64,000 bases of DNA from assembly GCA_032191485.1 (NCBI GenBank), contig JAVDOI010000075.1, positions 351,001 through 415,000 of the forward strand. Direction: 5' to 3'. This stretch comes from Leptoclinus maculatus. Its lineage: Eukaryota; Chordata; Actinopteri; Perciformes; Stichaeidae. Both the position numbers and the translations under genes were made by a program. The notes beneath the pieces were generated by a model that saw only the letters and a list, made by a program, of their open reading frames with translations, made no database searches and was not told the DNA's origin. Of the stretch, positions 48,662 through 60,700 are shown one piece after another; position 1 is the stretch's first letter; every line of letters begins with the position of its first letter.

Positions 48662-51600
48662 TCACACCATCTCGTACTGGTTGGCGTTGATGAAGCGAGA
48701 CAGGCAGCAGGCCAGAGACACTCCTATCAGCTGAGACAACAGACACAATCATGACGTCATCGACACACGGTGAGCTCACTCCTGATTGGCTGTCTGTCTC
48801 TGTGATGTCACAATGTGGTACACCTGTGTACTAGTACTGTGTATGTGTTGTACCTGAGAGAAGGCGACTCCGAAAGTCACTCCAGCGATGATTCCTAAGT
48901 TTCCCTCGATGACCGACGTCACCAACTCATAACAACCCTGAAGACACTGTTCATTCAGTACTTCATTCAGTGAATACTTTTACTATCATGTCATGTATAT
49001 CCTGACCTGTTTGTGGACTTTACGAGCGGCCATTGTTGCGTTCTTCAGGTCGGCGGCGCTGCAGTCGGAGAAAGTGACGCAGCAGCTGGAGGGAATCCCT
49101 CCAACGGGGAAATAAAGAGAGCTCAACCAACTGGTGTAGTTATGGACTCCACAGCACAGCAACTGGGAACACAGAGAACCACAGAAACCATCACAGCAGA
49201 GACAATGGGAACACAGAGAACCACAGAAACCATCACAGCAGACACTGGGACACTGGGAACAGAGAACGATGGACGCCATCTTTAATGGTGACATCATGTC
49301 TGCTTTAACACATTTAAATTACACAAATCAGTGTATCATCAGCGTAGAACCGGATCTTAACAACAGTTCTGATGGTTTATGGAACATTGAGACGACATAT
49401 TACATATATTTTATATTTCTAAAAGTGTAGAGGACCCAAAGTGGAACCCTGAGGAACCACGAAGAACCCAACATGAATGAATCACTGACTCTACGTTGAA
49501 CTCCGTCCACGGCCAGACTCCTGTCGTCTCGTCCATCGTATCTCATCACGGCCTCGCTGTACGTCGTCAGGAAGGTCTCTTTAATCTGAAATAAATCACA
49601 GTTACACAGTGTTAGTGTCACAGGAACCCTTTAATCTGAAATAAATCACAGTTACACAGTGTTAGTGTCACAGGAACCCTTTAATCTGAAATAAATCACA
49701 GTTACACACAGTGTTAGTGTCACAGGAACCCTTTAATCTGAAATAAATCACAGTTACACAGTGTTAGTGTCACAGGAACCTCTCTTTAATCCGAACGTCC
49801 CTTTAATCCATGTTAATCTGACCATGTTAATCCGAACGTCTCTTTAATCCTAACGTCCCTTTAATCCATGTTAATCTGACCATGTTAATCCGAACGTCTC
49901 TTTAATCCGAACGTCCCTTTAATCCATGTTAATCCGAACGTCTGCCCAAAAAGTTAATCTGACCATGTTAATCCGAACGTCTCTTTAATCCGAACGTCTC
50001 TTTAATCCGAACGTCCCTTTAATCCGATACGTCCCTTTAATCCATGTTAATCTGACCATGTTAATCCGAAAGTCTCTTTAATCTGACTGTCCCTTTAATC
50101 CGAACGTCCCTTTTATCCATGTTAATCCGAACGTCCCTTTAATCCATGTTAATCCGAATGTATCTTTAATCTGACTGTCCCTTTAATCTGACCATACCTT
50201 TAATCTGACCGTCTCTTTAATCCATGTTGATCTGATCACATAGATGATGAACAGTGTTGTGTTTAAGTGAATATAATATATATATATTAATATATATATA
50301 AACGTGTATTTGTATTTTAACCTCGTGGCGAAAGACGAATCCAGAGATTCCAGCGATGAGTTCGGTCATGAAGACCAGAGACAGAAACACTGCGTACTGA
50401 GGAGAGATCACAATACATTTACTGTCATTAAGTACACATTTTAAGTACTTCTACTGCATTTATCTAACAGCTTTAGTTACACACAAAACATACGAAGAGG
50501 TGTAATGGTAGTAGTAGTATTTCTACATAGTAGTAGTAGTAGTAGTACCAGTCTTAACATCCAATAGCACCCCCTACAGGTGTAATAGTAGTAGTACTTA
50601 TACATAGTAGTAGTAGTACCAGTCTTAACATCCAGTAGCACCCCCTACAGGTGTAATAGTAGTAGTACTTATACATAGTAGTAGTAGTACCAGTCTTAAC
50701 ATCCAGTAGCACCCCCTACAGGTGTAATAGTAGTAGTACTTATACATAGTAGTAGTAGTACCAGTCTTAACATCCAGTAGCGCCCCCTACAGGTGTAATA
50801 GTAGTAGTAGTACTTGTACATAGTAGTAGTAGTAGTAGTAGTACCAGTCTTAACATCCAGTAGCGCCCCCTACAGGTGTAATAGTAGTAGTAGTACTTGT
50901 ACATAGTAGTAGTAGTAGTAGTACCAGTCTTAACATCCAGCAGCGCCCCCTACAGGTGTAATAGTAGTAGTAGTACTTGTACATAGTAGTAGTAGTAGTA
51001 GTAGTACCAGTCTTAACATCCAGCAGCGCCCCCTACAGGTGTAATAGTAGTAGTAGTACTTGTACATAGTAGTAGTAGTAGTAGTAGTACCAGTCTTAAC
51101 ATCCAGCAGCACCCCCTACAGGTGTAATAGTAGTAGTAGTACTTGTACATAGTAGTAGTAGTAGTAGTACCAGTCTTAACATCCAGCAGCGCCCCCTACA
51201 GGTGGCGAAGCAGCCGAACAGTCCAAACAGCACGATGGCTCCCCCGGTGGCCGTAAGGACGTACGGCGCGTTAGACGGGCCGCTGGAGATCAGAGACGTG
51301 TACGGACCCAACATGAACCTCCACCACAGACCCACTGAGACCAGGACCACACCTGTCACCTGAGGGGGAGGGGCTACAGGTTACAGTGAGTGTGTGTGTG
51401 TGTCACATGACTATCATGAGCTCTGACAGCAGAGTGAGAAAGTGACACAAAGACGTGAAGAAGAGACGACAGTCACGTCCTTACATTCATATCTATGACC
51501 TCTGACCTCACTACATTCAGTGTTATGAATGTCCTGGTGTTAAACTTTCTGTTCTACAACATGTAACTACATATAAACTGTATAAATATTAAATAATCAC

Positions 51601-51681
51601 CCAGAAGACAAGGCAGTAGAGCAGCAGCAGCGTCTTCAGACAAAAGATCACCGGTTTGGTTTCCATCCTCCTGGGAGACAT
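48662..51681 (-). CDS. tspan7: Tetraspanin-7, complete, seven coding exons
   Basis: TSPAN7 is a four-pass plasma-membrane scaffold enriched in neurons, where it binds PICK1 and affects AMPA-receptor trafficking. Exons: 51601-51681, 51171-51359, 50322-50396, 49490-49585, 49007-49162, 48854-48937, 48662-48730; total 750 nt (249 aa), the human length I recall. The start R-R-M-E-T-K-P-V-I, A-P-Y-V-L-T-A-T-G, F-G-L-F-G-C-F-A-T-C, A-G-I-S-G-F-V-F-R-H-E and the end C-C-L-S-R-F-I-N-A-N-Q-Y-E-M-V are diagnostic. The large loop has C-C-G, S-C-C and the later Cys residues needed for tetraspanin disulfides. The tail Y-E-M-V could serve as a sorting or PDZ-binding motif. The exon-2 end reads C-R-G-R-C-W-M-L-R-L where the human protein has S-P-W-M-L-K-L; this end is copied many times into intron 2. 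A 5' UTR exon with donor at 52142 precedes the coding exons. Confidence 0.94.
49600..50235. repeat. Tandem copies of the tspan7 exon-4 acceptor, grading into 26-bp TTTAATCC repeats
   Basis: Next to the exon 49490-49585 there are about three further copies of a 58-60-bp unit containing CTTTAATCTGAAATAAATCA, i.e. minus-strand TGATTTATTTCAG|ATTAAAG, the real acceptor and first seven exon bases. Beyond 49790 the array continues as CTTTAATCCGAACGTC and CATGTTAATCTGAC units that retain the ATTAAAG core. Confidence 0.9.
50510..51170. repeat. About 80-bp tandem array carrying the tspan7 exon-2 3' end and donor
   Basis: Eight copies of AGTCTTAACATCCAGCAGCG plus CCCCCTACAGGTG and a TAGTAGTAG/TACTTGTACA spacer precede (on the plus strand) the genuine exon edge. 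On the minus strand each copy is the last roughly 34 coding bases of exon 2 followed by GTACTACTAC, the true donor. Copies differ mainly in the number of TAG triplets and GCG/GCA in the core. Confidence 0.95.
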
Positions 51682-52319
51682 CGTGACACACCTGGAGGAC
51701 ACAAACAAACTAAAAATAAATAAATATATATATATTACATCATAAGAGATTCATCAAGTGAAGAAAAAGGCAGAAATATAGCAAATATGTCCACAAAAAT
51801 GTAATTAACGTGAAGAAAAGTGTCCTGAATGTGCAAATATTGATCAAAATGGAGCAAAAATCAGTAACAAAAATTTCACAAATAGTAAACAAAACTGTAA
51901 ATATGGAACAAAAATGGCTCAAATGTTGCAAAAAAACAATGGTGTGAATACATCACCAAAACAAAATAAATATAGACAGCAGCAAATAAAACGGTGAAAA
52001 CAGCACAAATAAACAAACTTTACGTTAAAAACTCTCGAATTCTGCACAAAAACACACAAAAAGAGGATAAAATAGTAAAATATGTCTCAGAGACTAAACA
52101 GAGCAGCTGATGTTATTAAATATTAAAGTAAAAAGTCTTACCAGCAGATTCTTCAGCAGGTTATCGTCTCATGTTCGATGTTTCCAGAGGACAGGCGGTC
52201 TCTGAGGAGACAACAGGGCGTCTCCTGGTCCACACTGAGAGTCGTGTGACCCTCATACCTCACACCTCAATTAACATGGAGGTGATGGGGGGGGGCACGC
52301 CTCAGGGTGAAGAACCTCC
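51682..52319 (-). promoter_or_regulatory. tspan7 5' UTR exon and upstream region
   Basis: A minus-strand donor CTGCTG|GTAAGACT at 52142 and an acceptor TGTCCTCCAG about ten bases before the ATG outline a non-coding first exon upstream of 52142. The exon appears to begin within a few hundred bases of the large VNTR. The intron between (51700-52141) is A-rich with no motif seen. Confidence 0.45.
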
Positions 52320-54490
52320 TCTAGAGAGACAGACAGGAGGACAGACAGACAGAGGGAGAGACAGACAGAGGGAGAGACAGACAGGAGGACAGACAGACAG
52401 AGGGAGAGACAGACAGAGGGAGAGACAGACAGAGGGAGAGACAGACAGGAGGAGAGACAGACAGAGGGAGAGACAGACAGGAGGAGAGACAGACAGAGGG
52501 AGAGACAGACAGAGGGAGAGACAGACAGGGGGAGAGACAGACAGAGGGAGAGACAGACAGAGGGAGAGACAGACAGAGGGAGAGACAGACAGAGGGAGAG
52601 ACAGACAGGAGGACAGACAGACAGAGGGAGAGACAGACAGGAGGACAGACAGACAGAGGGAGAGACAGACAGGAGGACAGACAGACAGGAGGACAGACAG
52701 ACAGAGGGAGAGACAGACAGAGGGAGAGACAGACAGAGGGAGAGACAGACAGAGGGAGAGACAGACAGGAGGACAGACAGACAGAGGGAGAGACAGACAG
52801 GAGGACAGACAGACAGAGGGAGAGACAGACAGGAGGACAGACAGACAGAGGGAGAGACAGACAGGAGGACAGACAGACAGGAGGACAGACAGACAGAGGG
52901 AGAGACAGACAGAGGGAGAGACAGACAGAGGGAGAGACAGACAGGAGGACAGACAGACAGAGGGAGAGACAGACAGGAGGACAGACAGACAGAGGGAGAG
53001 ACAGACAGGAGGACAGACAGACAGAGGGAGAGACAGACAGGAGGACAGACAGACAGAGGGAGAGACAGACAGGAGGACAGACAGACAGAGGGAGAGACAG
53101 ACAGGAGGACAGACAGACAGAGGGAGAGACAGACAGAGGGAGAGACAGACAGAGGGAGAGACAGACAGAGGGAGAGACAGACAGGAGGACAGACAGACAG
53201 AGGGAGAGACAGACAGAGGGAGAGACAGACAGAGGGAGAGACAGACAGAGGGAGAGACAGACAGAGGGAGAGACAGACAGAGGGAGAGACAGACAGGAGG
53301 ACAGACAGACAGAGGGAGAGACAGACAGGAGGACAGACAGACAGAGGGAGAGACAGACAGGAGGACAGACAGACAGAGGGAGAGACAGACAGAGGGAGAG
53401 ACAGACAGGAGGACAGACAGACAGAGGGAGAGACAGACAGGAGGACAGACAGACAGAGGGAGAGACAGACAGGAGGACATACAGACAGAGGGAGAGACAG
53501 ACAGAGGGAGAGACAGACAGGAGGACAGACAGACAGAGAGAGGGAGAGACAGACAGGAGGACAGACAGACAGAGGGAGAGACAGACAGGAGGACAGACAG
53601 ACAGAGGGAGAGACAGACAGAGGGAGAGACAGACAGAGGGAGAGACAGACAGGAGGACAGACAGACAGAGGGAGAGACAGACAGAGGGAGAGACAGACAG
53701 AGGGAGAGACAGACAGAGGGAGAGACAGACAGAGGGAGAGACAGACAGGAGGACAGACAGACAGAGGGAGAGACAGACAGGAGGACAGACAGACAGAGGG
53801 AGAGACAGACAGGAGGACAGACAGACAGAGGGAGAGACAGACAGAGGGAGAGACAGACAGGAGGACAGACAGACAGAGGGAGAGACAGACAGGAGGACAG
53901 ACAGACAGAGGGAGAGACAGACAGGAGGACATACAGACAGAGGGAGAGACAGACAGAGGGAGAGACAGACAGGAGGACAGACAGACAGAGGGAGAGACAG
54001 ACAGGAGGACAGACAGACAGAGAGAGGGAGAGACAGACAGGAGGACAGACAGACAGAGGGAGAGACAGACAGGAGGACAGACAGACAGGAGGACAGACAG
54101 ACAGAGGGAGAGACAGACAGGAGGACAGACAGACAGACAGACAGAGGGAGAGACAGACAGGAGGACAGACAGACAGAGGGAGAGACAGACAGGACAGACA
54201 GAGGGAGAGACAGACAGGAGGACAGACAGACAGGAGGACAGACAGACAGAGGGAGAGACAGACAGGAGGACAGACAGACAGACAGACAGAGGGAGAGACA
54301 GACAGGAGGACAGACAGACAGAGGGAGAGACAGACAGGACAGACAGAGGGAGAGACAGACAGGAGGACAGACAGAGGGAGAGACAGACAGGAGGACAGAC
54401 AGACAGACAGACAGACAGAGGGAGAGACAGACAGGACAGACAGACGGAGAGACAGACAGAGGGACAGACAGACAGGGGGAGACCTCCTGA
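52320..54490. repeat. 2.2-kb VNTR of two 16-bp unit types
   Basis: Units AGAGGGAGAGACAGAC and AGGAGGACAGACAGAC alternate irregularly for about 135 copies, with a few length variants (GAGAGAGG at about 53530 and 54020, extra ACAGACAG from 54130). The two-letter order looks non-periodic. Frames of more than 700 codons cross it on both strands but are pure repeat. It lies between the tspan7 5' region and the 3' end of the zinc-finger gene. Confidence 0.96.
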
Positions 54491-54770
54491 GAAACGCCTC
54501 AGTGTGAACAACCTCCTCTAGGCTCCTCCTCCTCATCAACATGTAATAACTGCCTTATAACTCTCACCTGTCCAGGTGACATTTCCTGTTCCGTCCACAG
54601 CGTGCTAATAAAGTTTAGTTTGTGTTGAAATTAGGTCACATGACAAGATGACAGACGAGAGCTTTTATAGAGCGAAGCACAGATACACTGGAACCAATCA
54701 GTAATCAATAATCAATCAATAATCACACATCAAAGACAGACATGATGACATCATAATGACATGGAGACGC

Positions 54771-57700
54771 TCAGGCGTCCTTCACCACCACCTGTCTGTC
54801 CTCCGTCCCCTCCACCACCACCTGTCTGTCCTCCGTCCCCTCCACCACCACCTGTCTGTCCTCCGTCCCCTCCACCACCTGTCTGTCCTCTGTCCCGTGG
54901 GTCAGCAGGTGGCGGTTCAGGTGAGTCTTTCGGGTGTAGCTCTTTGGACAGAAAACGCAGCCGTGAGGACGGACGTCACTGTGAGACAACATGTGCTTCT
55001 TCAGGTCAAACTTCCTCCTCAGACATTTACCGCACTCTGGACACGAGAAGGGCTTCTCTCCTAGGTGAGAGACAGGGGGAGAGCAAGGAGGACAGAGAGG
55101 GACAAAAGACACAGACTGGTGTGAATACTTCAGTCTGTAGTTTCTTACCGGTGTGAATAATTCAGTCTGTAGTTTCTTACCGGTGTAAATACTTCAGTCA
55201 GTAGTTTCTTACCGGTGTGACTACTTCAGTCTGTAGTTTCTTACCGGTGTAAATACTTCAGTCTGTAGTTTCTTACCGGTGTATATACTTCAGTCAGTAG
55301 TTTCTTACCGGTGTGAATACTTCAGTCTGTAGTTTCTTACCGGTGTATATACTTCAGTCTGTAGTTTCTTATCGGTGTGAATACTTCAGTCTGTAGTTTC
55401 TTACCGGTGTGAATACTTCAGTCTGTAGTTTCTTACCGGTGTGAATACTTCAGTCAGTAGTTTCTTACCGGTGTGAATACTTCAGTCAGTAGTTTCTTAC
55501 CGGTGTATATACTTCAGTCTGTAGTTTCTTACCGGTGTGAATACTTCAGTCAGTAGTTTCTTACCGGTGTGAATACTTCAGTCAGTAGTTTCTTACCGGT
55601 GTGAATACTTCAGTCTGTAGTTTGTTACCGGTGTGAATACTTCAGTCTGTAGTTTCTTACCGGTGTGAATACTTCAGTCTGTAGTTTCTTACCGGTGTGA
55701 ATACTTCAGTCTGTAGTTTCTTACCGGTGTGAATACTTCAGTCAGTAGTTTCTTACCGGTGTGAATACTTCAGTCAGTAGTTTCTTACCGGTGTGAATAC
55801 TTCAGTCTGTAGTTTCTTACCGGTGTGAATACTTCAGTCAGTAGTTTCTTACCGGTGTATATACTTCAGTCTGTAGTTTCTTACCGGTGTGAATACTTCA
55901 GTCAGTAGTTTCTTACCGGTGTGAATACTTCAGTCAGTAGTTTCTTACCGGTGTGAATACTTCAGTCTGTAGTTTCTTACCGGTGTGAATACTTCAGTCA
56001 GTAGTTTCTTACCGGTGTGAATACTTCAGTCTGTAGTTTCTTACCGGTGTGAATACTTCAGTCTGTAGTTTCTTACCGGTGTGAATACTTCAGTCTGTAG
56101 TTTCTTACCGGTGTGAATACTTCAGTCTGTAGTTTCTTACCGGTGTGAATACTTCAGTCAGTAGTTTCTTACCGGTGTGAATACTTCAGTCTGTAGTTTC
56201 TTACCGGTGTGAATACTTCAGTCTGTAGTTTCTTACCGGTGTGAATACTTCAGTCTGTAGTTTCTTACCGGTGTGGATCCTGCGGTGCTCGGTCAGGTGA
56301 CAGGAGATGGAGAACCCTTTTCCACACTCCAGACAGACGTACGGTCGTTCTCCCGTATGAGTCCTCATGTGTTTCTGCAGGTCTCCTCCGGACGGCCATC
56401 CTTTACCGCACACCGTGCACACGTACGGTCGCTCCCCGGTGTGGCGGCGCACGTGCACGTTGAGTCCGGCGAGCGCGGTGAAGTCCTTAGGGCAGTATGG
56501 GCAGCGGTAGGGCCGCTCTCCGGTGTGGGTCCTCAGGTGGCCCTCCAGACCGTCGCGGGTCTTGAACCGCTTGCCGCACTGCGGGCACAGGAAGCGGCTC
56601 TCGGTGGTGTGGCTCGCCCGGTGGGACTGGAGGCCGGTCAGGGAGCCATACGTCTTGCTGCACTGGTCACACTGGTACGAGCGGAAAGTGTGCGTGCGCT
56701 GGTGGATACGGAGCTGGGTCACTCCTAGGGGGAGCATGAGAGGTTATCAGTGAGGTCTGCTGACTGGAGGAGATCTACCTAAAATCTACCGGAGATCTAC
56801 CTGAGATCCACCGGAGATCCACCTGAGATCTACCAGAGATATATCTGAGATCTACCTGAGTTACCTGAGAAGCTCTGCTCACAGAAGCGACAGTTGTAGC
56901 AGGGCTCGGCTCCCTCCACAGAGTGGGTCTGCAGGTGTCTTAGCAGCCGAGTCTGAGAGCTGAAGGTCTGGTCGCACACCGTACATGTGAGGTCCGGCAG
57001 CCGGTGCTGCAGCCGGTGGGCATCTCTCTCTTTGGCCGACTCGAACACCTTGTCGCAGCGGCTGCAGGTGAAGCCGCCTCGGTCCAGGTGCGTCTGCTTG
57101 TGATTGGTCAGACTGGAAAGGTGGTGGAACTCCTTGTCACACTGGCCGCACTGGTAGACGGGTCGGGCCCGGTGGCTGCGCTGGTGAGAGAGAAGCTCGG
57201 CTTTGGTTCTGAAGGTGGCGTTGCACTGGAAACAGGAGTGGGTCCTGGAGGGGCGGGGCTCCGAGGGGCGGGGCTCCGGGGGGCGGGGCTCCGGGGGGCG
57301 GGGCTCTACCTCAGGTAAACTCTGCAGGTTCACAGCTCTAGTCGCCGACAAGGCCGACCCGCAGGACTTATTGGTACGCAGGTGACGGATCACCTGGAGA
57401 GCGAGAGACTGATGAGCTGACTGGACAGCTGGTCAAAGTACTGTCACTACTGATAGTAATACTACTACTACTACTACTACTATGACTACTAATACTACTG
57501 TTACTACTATTACTACTGCTGTAACTACTTCTGCTATGACTACTACTACTACTGTCACTACTACGACTACTACTACTGTTACTACTACTACTACTACTAC
57601 AACTACTGCTACTTATACTACTGTTACTACTACTACTGTCACTACTACTGTTACGACTACTAATACTACTGTTACTACTACGACTACTACGACTACTACG

Positions 57701-60700
57701 ACTACTACTGCTGTTACTACTACTACTGCTACGACTACTAATACTACTGTTATTGTACACACTCACCTGAGATCGGTAGATGAAACATTTTCCACACTGA
57801 GGACATTTGTGAGCGACCCGCTGAGAATTGTGGGAAATGCTGTACAGAGCATTAGCAGTGACCTCAGAGCAGTCTTGCTCTGATTGGTCCACAAAGTCTC
57901 CAGATGAGTCATCCAACCTATCAGGAAACAAGGTGATCAATACGGGAATCTCTCCATGGATCAATCTACCGATCACACATCGCCTCACCTGTCCTCCACA
58001 ATCACAGGTGTGACCGCACATTCGTCGCCACCCACTGCTGAGCTATGATTGGACGCCTCCTGCTCCACCGGACCAATCACAGTCTCCTCCTCCACCTCCT
58101 GTTCTTCTTCTTCTTCGTCCTCCATCATCACCTCCACCTCCTCCTTCACCCGCTCCATGTCAGGCGGAGGATCTGATTGGACCTTGCTGAGAGGAGGCTC
58201 AGGATTGGTTGGTTTGGCGAGAAGGGGGTGTGTCCAGGCGGAGAGGAGGAGCTTCTCCGTGTCGTCACCCACTGAGGGAAAAAAGAAACAGGTGAAGAAG
58301 AAGGAGAAGAGGAAGAAGAAGGTGAGATAAAAGAATAAAAAGTATAAAAAAAATAACTACAAAGTGATGTCATACCCGTGGTGGTGGCGTGACCCAGTCG
58401 ACAGCTCTGATTGGTCAGCAGCTCCCTCAGCTCGTCGCAGTCCGCCTCCTGCAAACAGTCCTCCAGACCACCGGGGGCAGCGTCGAGCCAGCACGCCGCC
58501 TGAAACACACCAATCAGACACAACAACAACCTTCAGTATCCAAGTAGCCAATAGCACGAGGGCTAGTTAGCGTTAGCCGTTAGTAGCCAAGGGGAACTGA
58601 GGACCTGTTTGAAGTCAGGCACAGGAAACAGCTGGTCGATCCTGGACAGGAAGTCAGAGATGAGAGACTGGAGGGCGGAATCAAAGTCGTGGTGGAACAC
58701 CTCCTGCAGGAGGCGGAGTCTGTCCTCTGGACTCTGAGTCACCAGAGAGGAGCACAGTTCATCCACCTGGTGGTCAGACTGAGAAGACACATCTGTTTTA
58801 TAGATCATCAATAATGATCAGAAACACTCCATATCCCACAATACACTGCTCCTCTTTATCCCACGATACACTGCTCCTACAAGTAGAAGTAGAAGTAGAA
58901 AAAGAAGTAGAAGCATAGAAGAAGAAGTAGAAGCATAGAAGTAGAAGCAGTAGAAGTAGAAGCAGCAGAAGAAGAAGTAGAAGCAGAAGAAGTAGAAGCA
59001 GCAGAAGAAGAAGTAGAAGCAGAAGCAGAAGAAGTAGAAGCAGTAGAAGTAGAAGCAGAAGAAGTAGAAGCAGCAGAAGAAGAAGTAGAAGCATAGAAGT
59101 AGAAGCAGTAGAAGTAGAAGCAGCAGAAGAAGAAGTAGAAGCAGAAGAAGTAGAAGCAGAAGAAGCAGAGTCCTCCCATCTCACCGTTGTCTTGTAGACG
59201 TAGTGTTGTGTCTGAGGGTCACAGAGGGCCACCTGTAGACCAGAGTGTTAATAAATAACTGATCATGTTGATTGGTCACTGAGGTGTCTCTCTCACTGAA
59301 GTTCCTCCCACTCTCACCTTGGCCCTGAGAGCCAGCAGCAACAGGCTCTTCTGTCTGTCCGTCAGCAGCTGTGGGACCGCCTCCGTCACCAGGGAAACAA
59401 AGTCCTCCAGCATCCCATAATGACTCACACTCTGATGCCGAGCAACCTGCCACATGGCCGCCGTCAGCAGGCGGAGAGGAGGGAGGAGGAGGCGCAGGGA
59501 GGAGAGGGGGGGAGGAGAGGCTGAGGAGAGAGGAGGAGGAGGAGAGGAAGAGGAGAAGAGAGGAAGAGAGGAGAGGAGAGGAGAGGAAGAGGGGAGGAAA
59601 AGGAAGAGGGGAGAGGAAGAGAGGAGAGGAGAGGAAGAAGAGGAGAAGAGAGGAAGAAGAGGGGAGAGGAAGAAGAGGAGAAGAGAGGAAGAGAGGAGAG
59701 GAGAAGAGAGGAAGAGGAGAAGAGAGGAAGAAGAGGGGAGAGGAAGAAGAGGAGAAGAGAGGAAGAGAGGAGAGGAGAAGAGAGGAAGAAGAGGAGAGGA
59801 GAGGAAGAGGAGAAGAGAGGAAGAGGAGAAGAGAGGAAGAGAGGAGGAGAGGAAGAGGGCAGAGAGGAGGGGAGAAGAGAGGAAGAGGGGAGAGGAGATG
59901 AAGAGGAGAGGAGGAGAGAGGAGAGGAGAAGAGAGGAAGAGGAGGAGGGGAGAGAGGAGGAGGAGAGGGGAAGAGGGGAGAGGAGAGGAAGAGGAGAAGA
60001 GAGGAGAGGAAGAAGAGGAGGAGGAAGAGGAGGGGAGAGGAAGAGGGGAGAGGAGAGGAAGAGGAGAAGAGAGGAAGAGGGGAGGAAGAGGAGGAGAGGA
60101 AGAGGAGGAGGGGAAAGGAGAGGAAGAGGAGAAGAGAGGAAGAGGGAAGGAAGAGGAGGAGAGGAGAGGAAGAGGAAGAGGAGAGATGAGAGGAAGAGGA
60201 GGAGGGGAAAGGAGAGGAAGAGTAGGAGGGGAAAGGAGAGGAAGAGCACATTAAAGATGAACGTCGTTCAGGTTTACTGAGACACATGAACGCAACACGT
60301 CAAAAGGTCTTTTATTGTCTTAATAAACATCCAGAATTCATAATAATATTAATAATAAAACACAAAGCACATATTAGTGACAGAGGTAAAACATCTCATT
60401 CATCACCATGTTTCAGATGGTTTACCTCTAAAAAAAATACATTTTAATTAATTGGTTTGAATGTGAACCAGACTCCGTTCAGAAAACTGTGACTTTAAGG
60501 CTCCTGGTTATCAGCAGGAGTTCACTAGAATAACTACTAGTATCATTAATAAGATGGTTTGGTTGGTTATCGGTGACGTAGAAATACTTAATAAAACTAG
60601 AAGATATTTTCTAAATATATTTAAACCCCCAACAGGTTGTACTTTTTCATTTTAGTCCCAGTAAAACACGTTAAACTGGTGTTAGCTCAGACGTTAGCTA

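Noticed and set aside
52171..54511. Open frames of 746-778 codons on both strands
   Set aside because: They consist only of the 16-bp VNTR read in different frames, have no family motif and share no splice context with neighbours.
55110..56268. Regular 32-bp repeats resembling a CRISPR array
   Set aside because: Units are contiguous with no unique spacers, and the context is a vertebrate intron.
57482..58021. Thr-rich and Ser-rich frames
   Set aside because: Translations of the (ACT)n intronic repeat.
59181..60287. Frames of 261-368 codons rich in Ser, Leu and Pro
   Set aside because: Pyrimidine strand of the polypurine array; the real exon (59318-59520) uses a different frame with a TIN2-like sequence.
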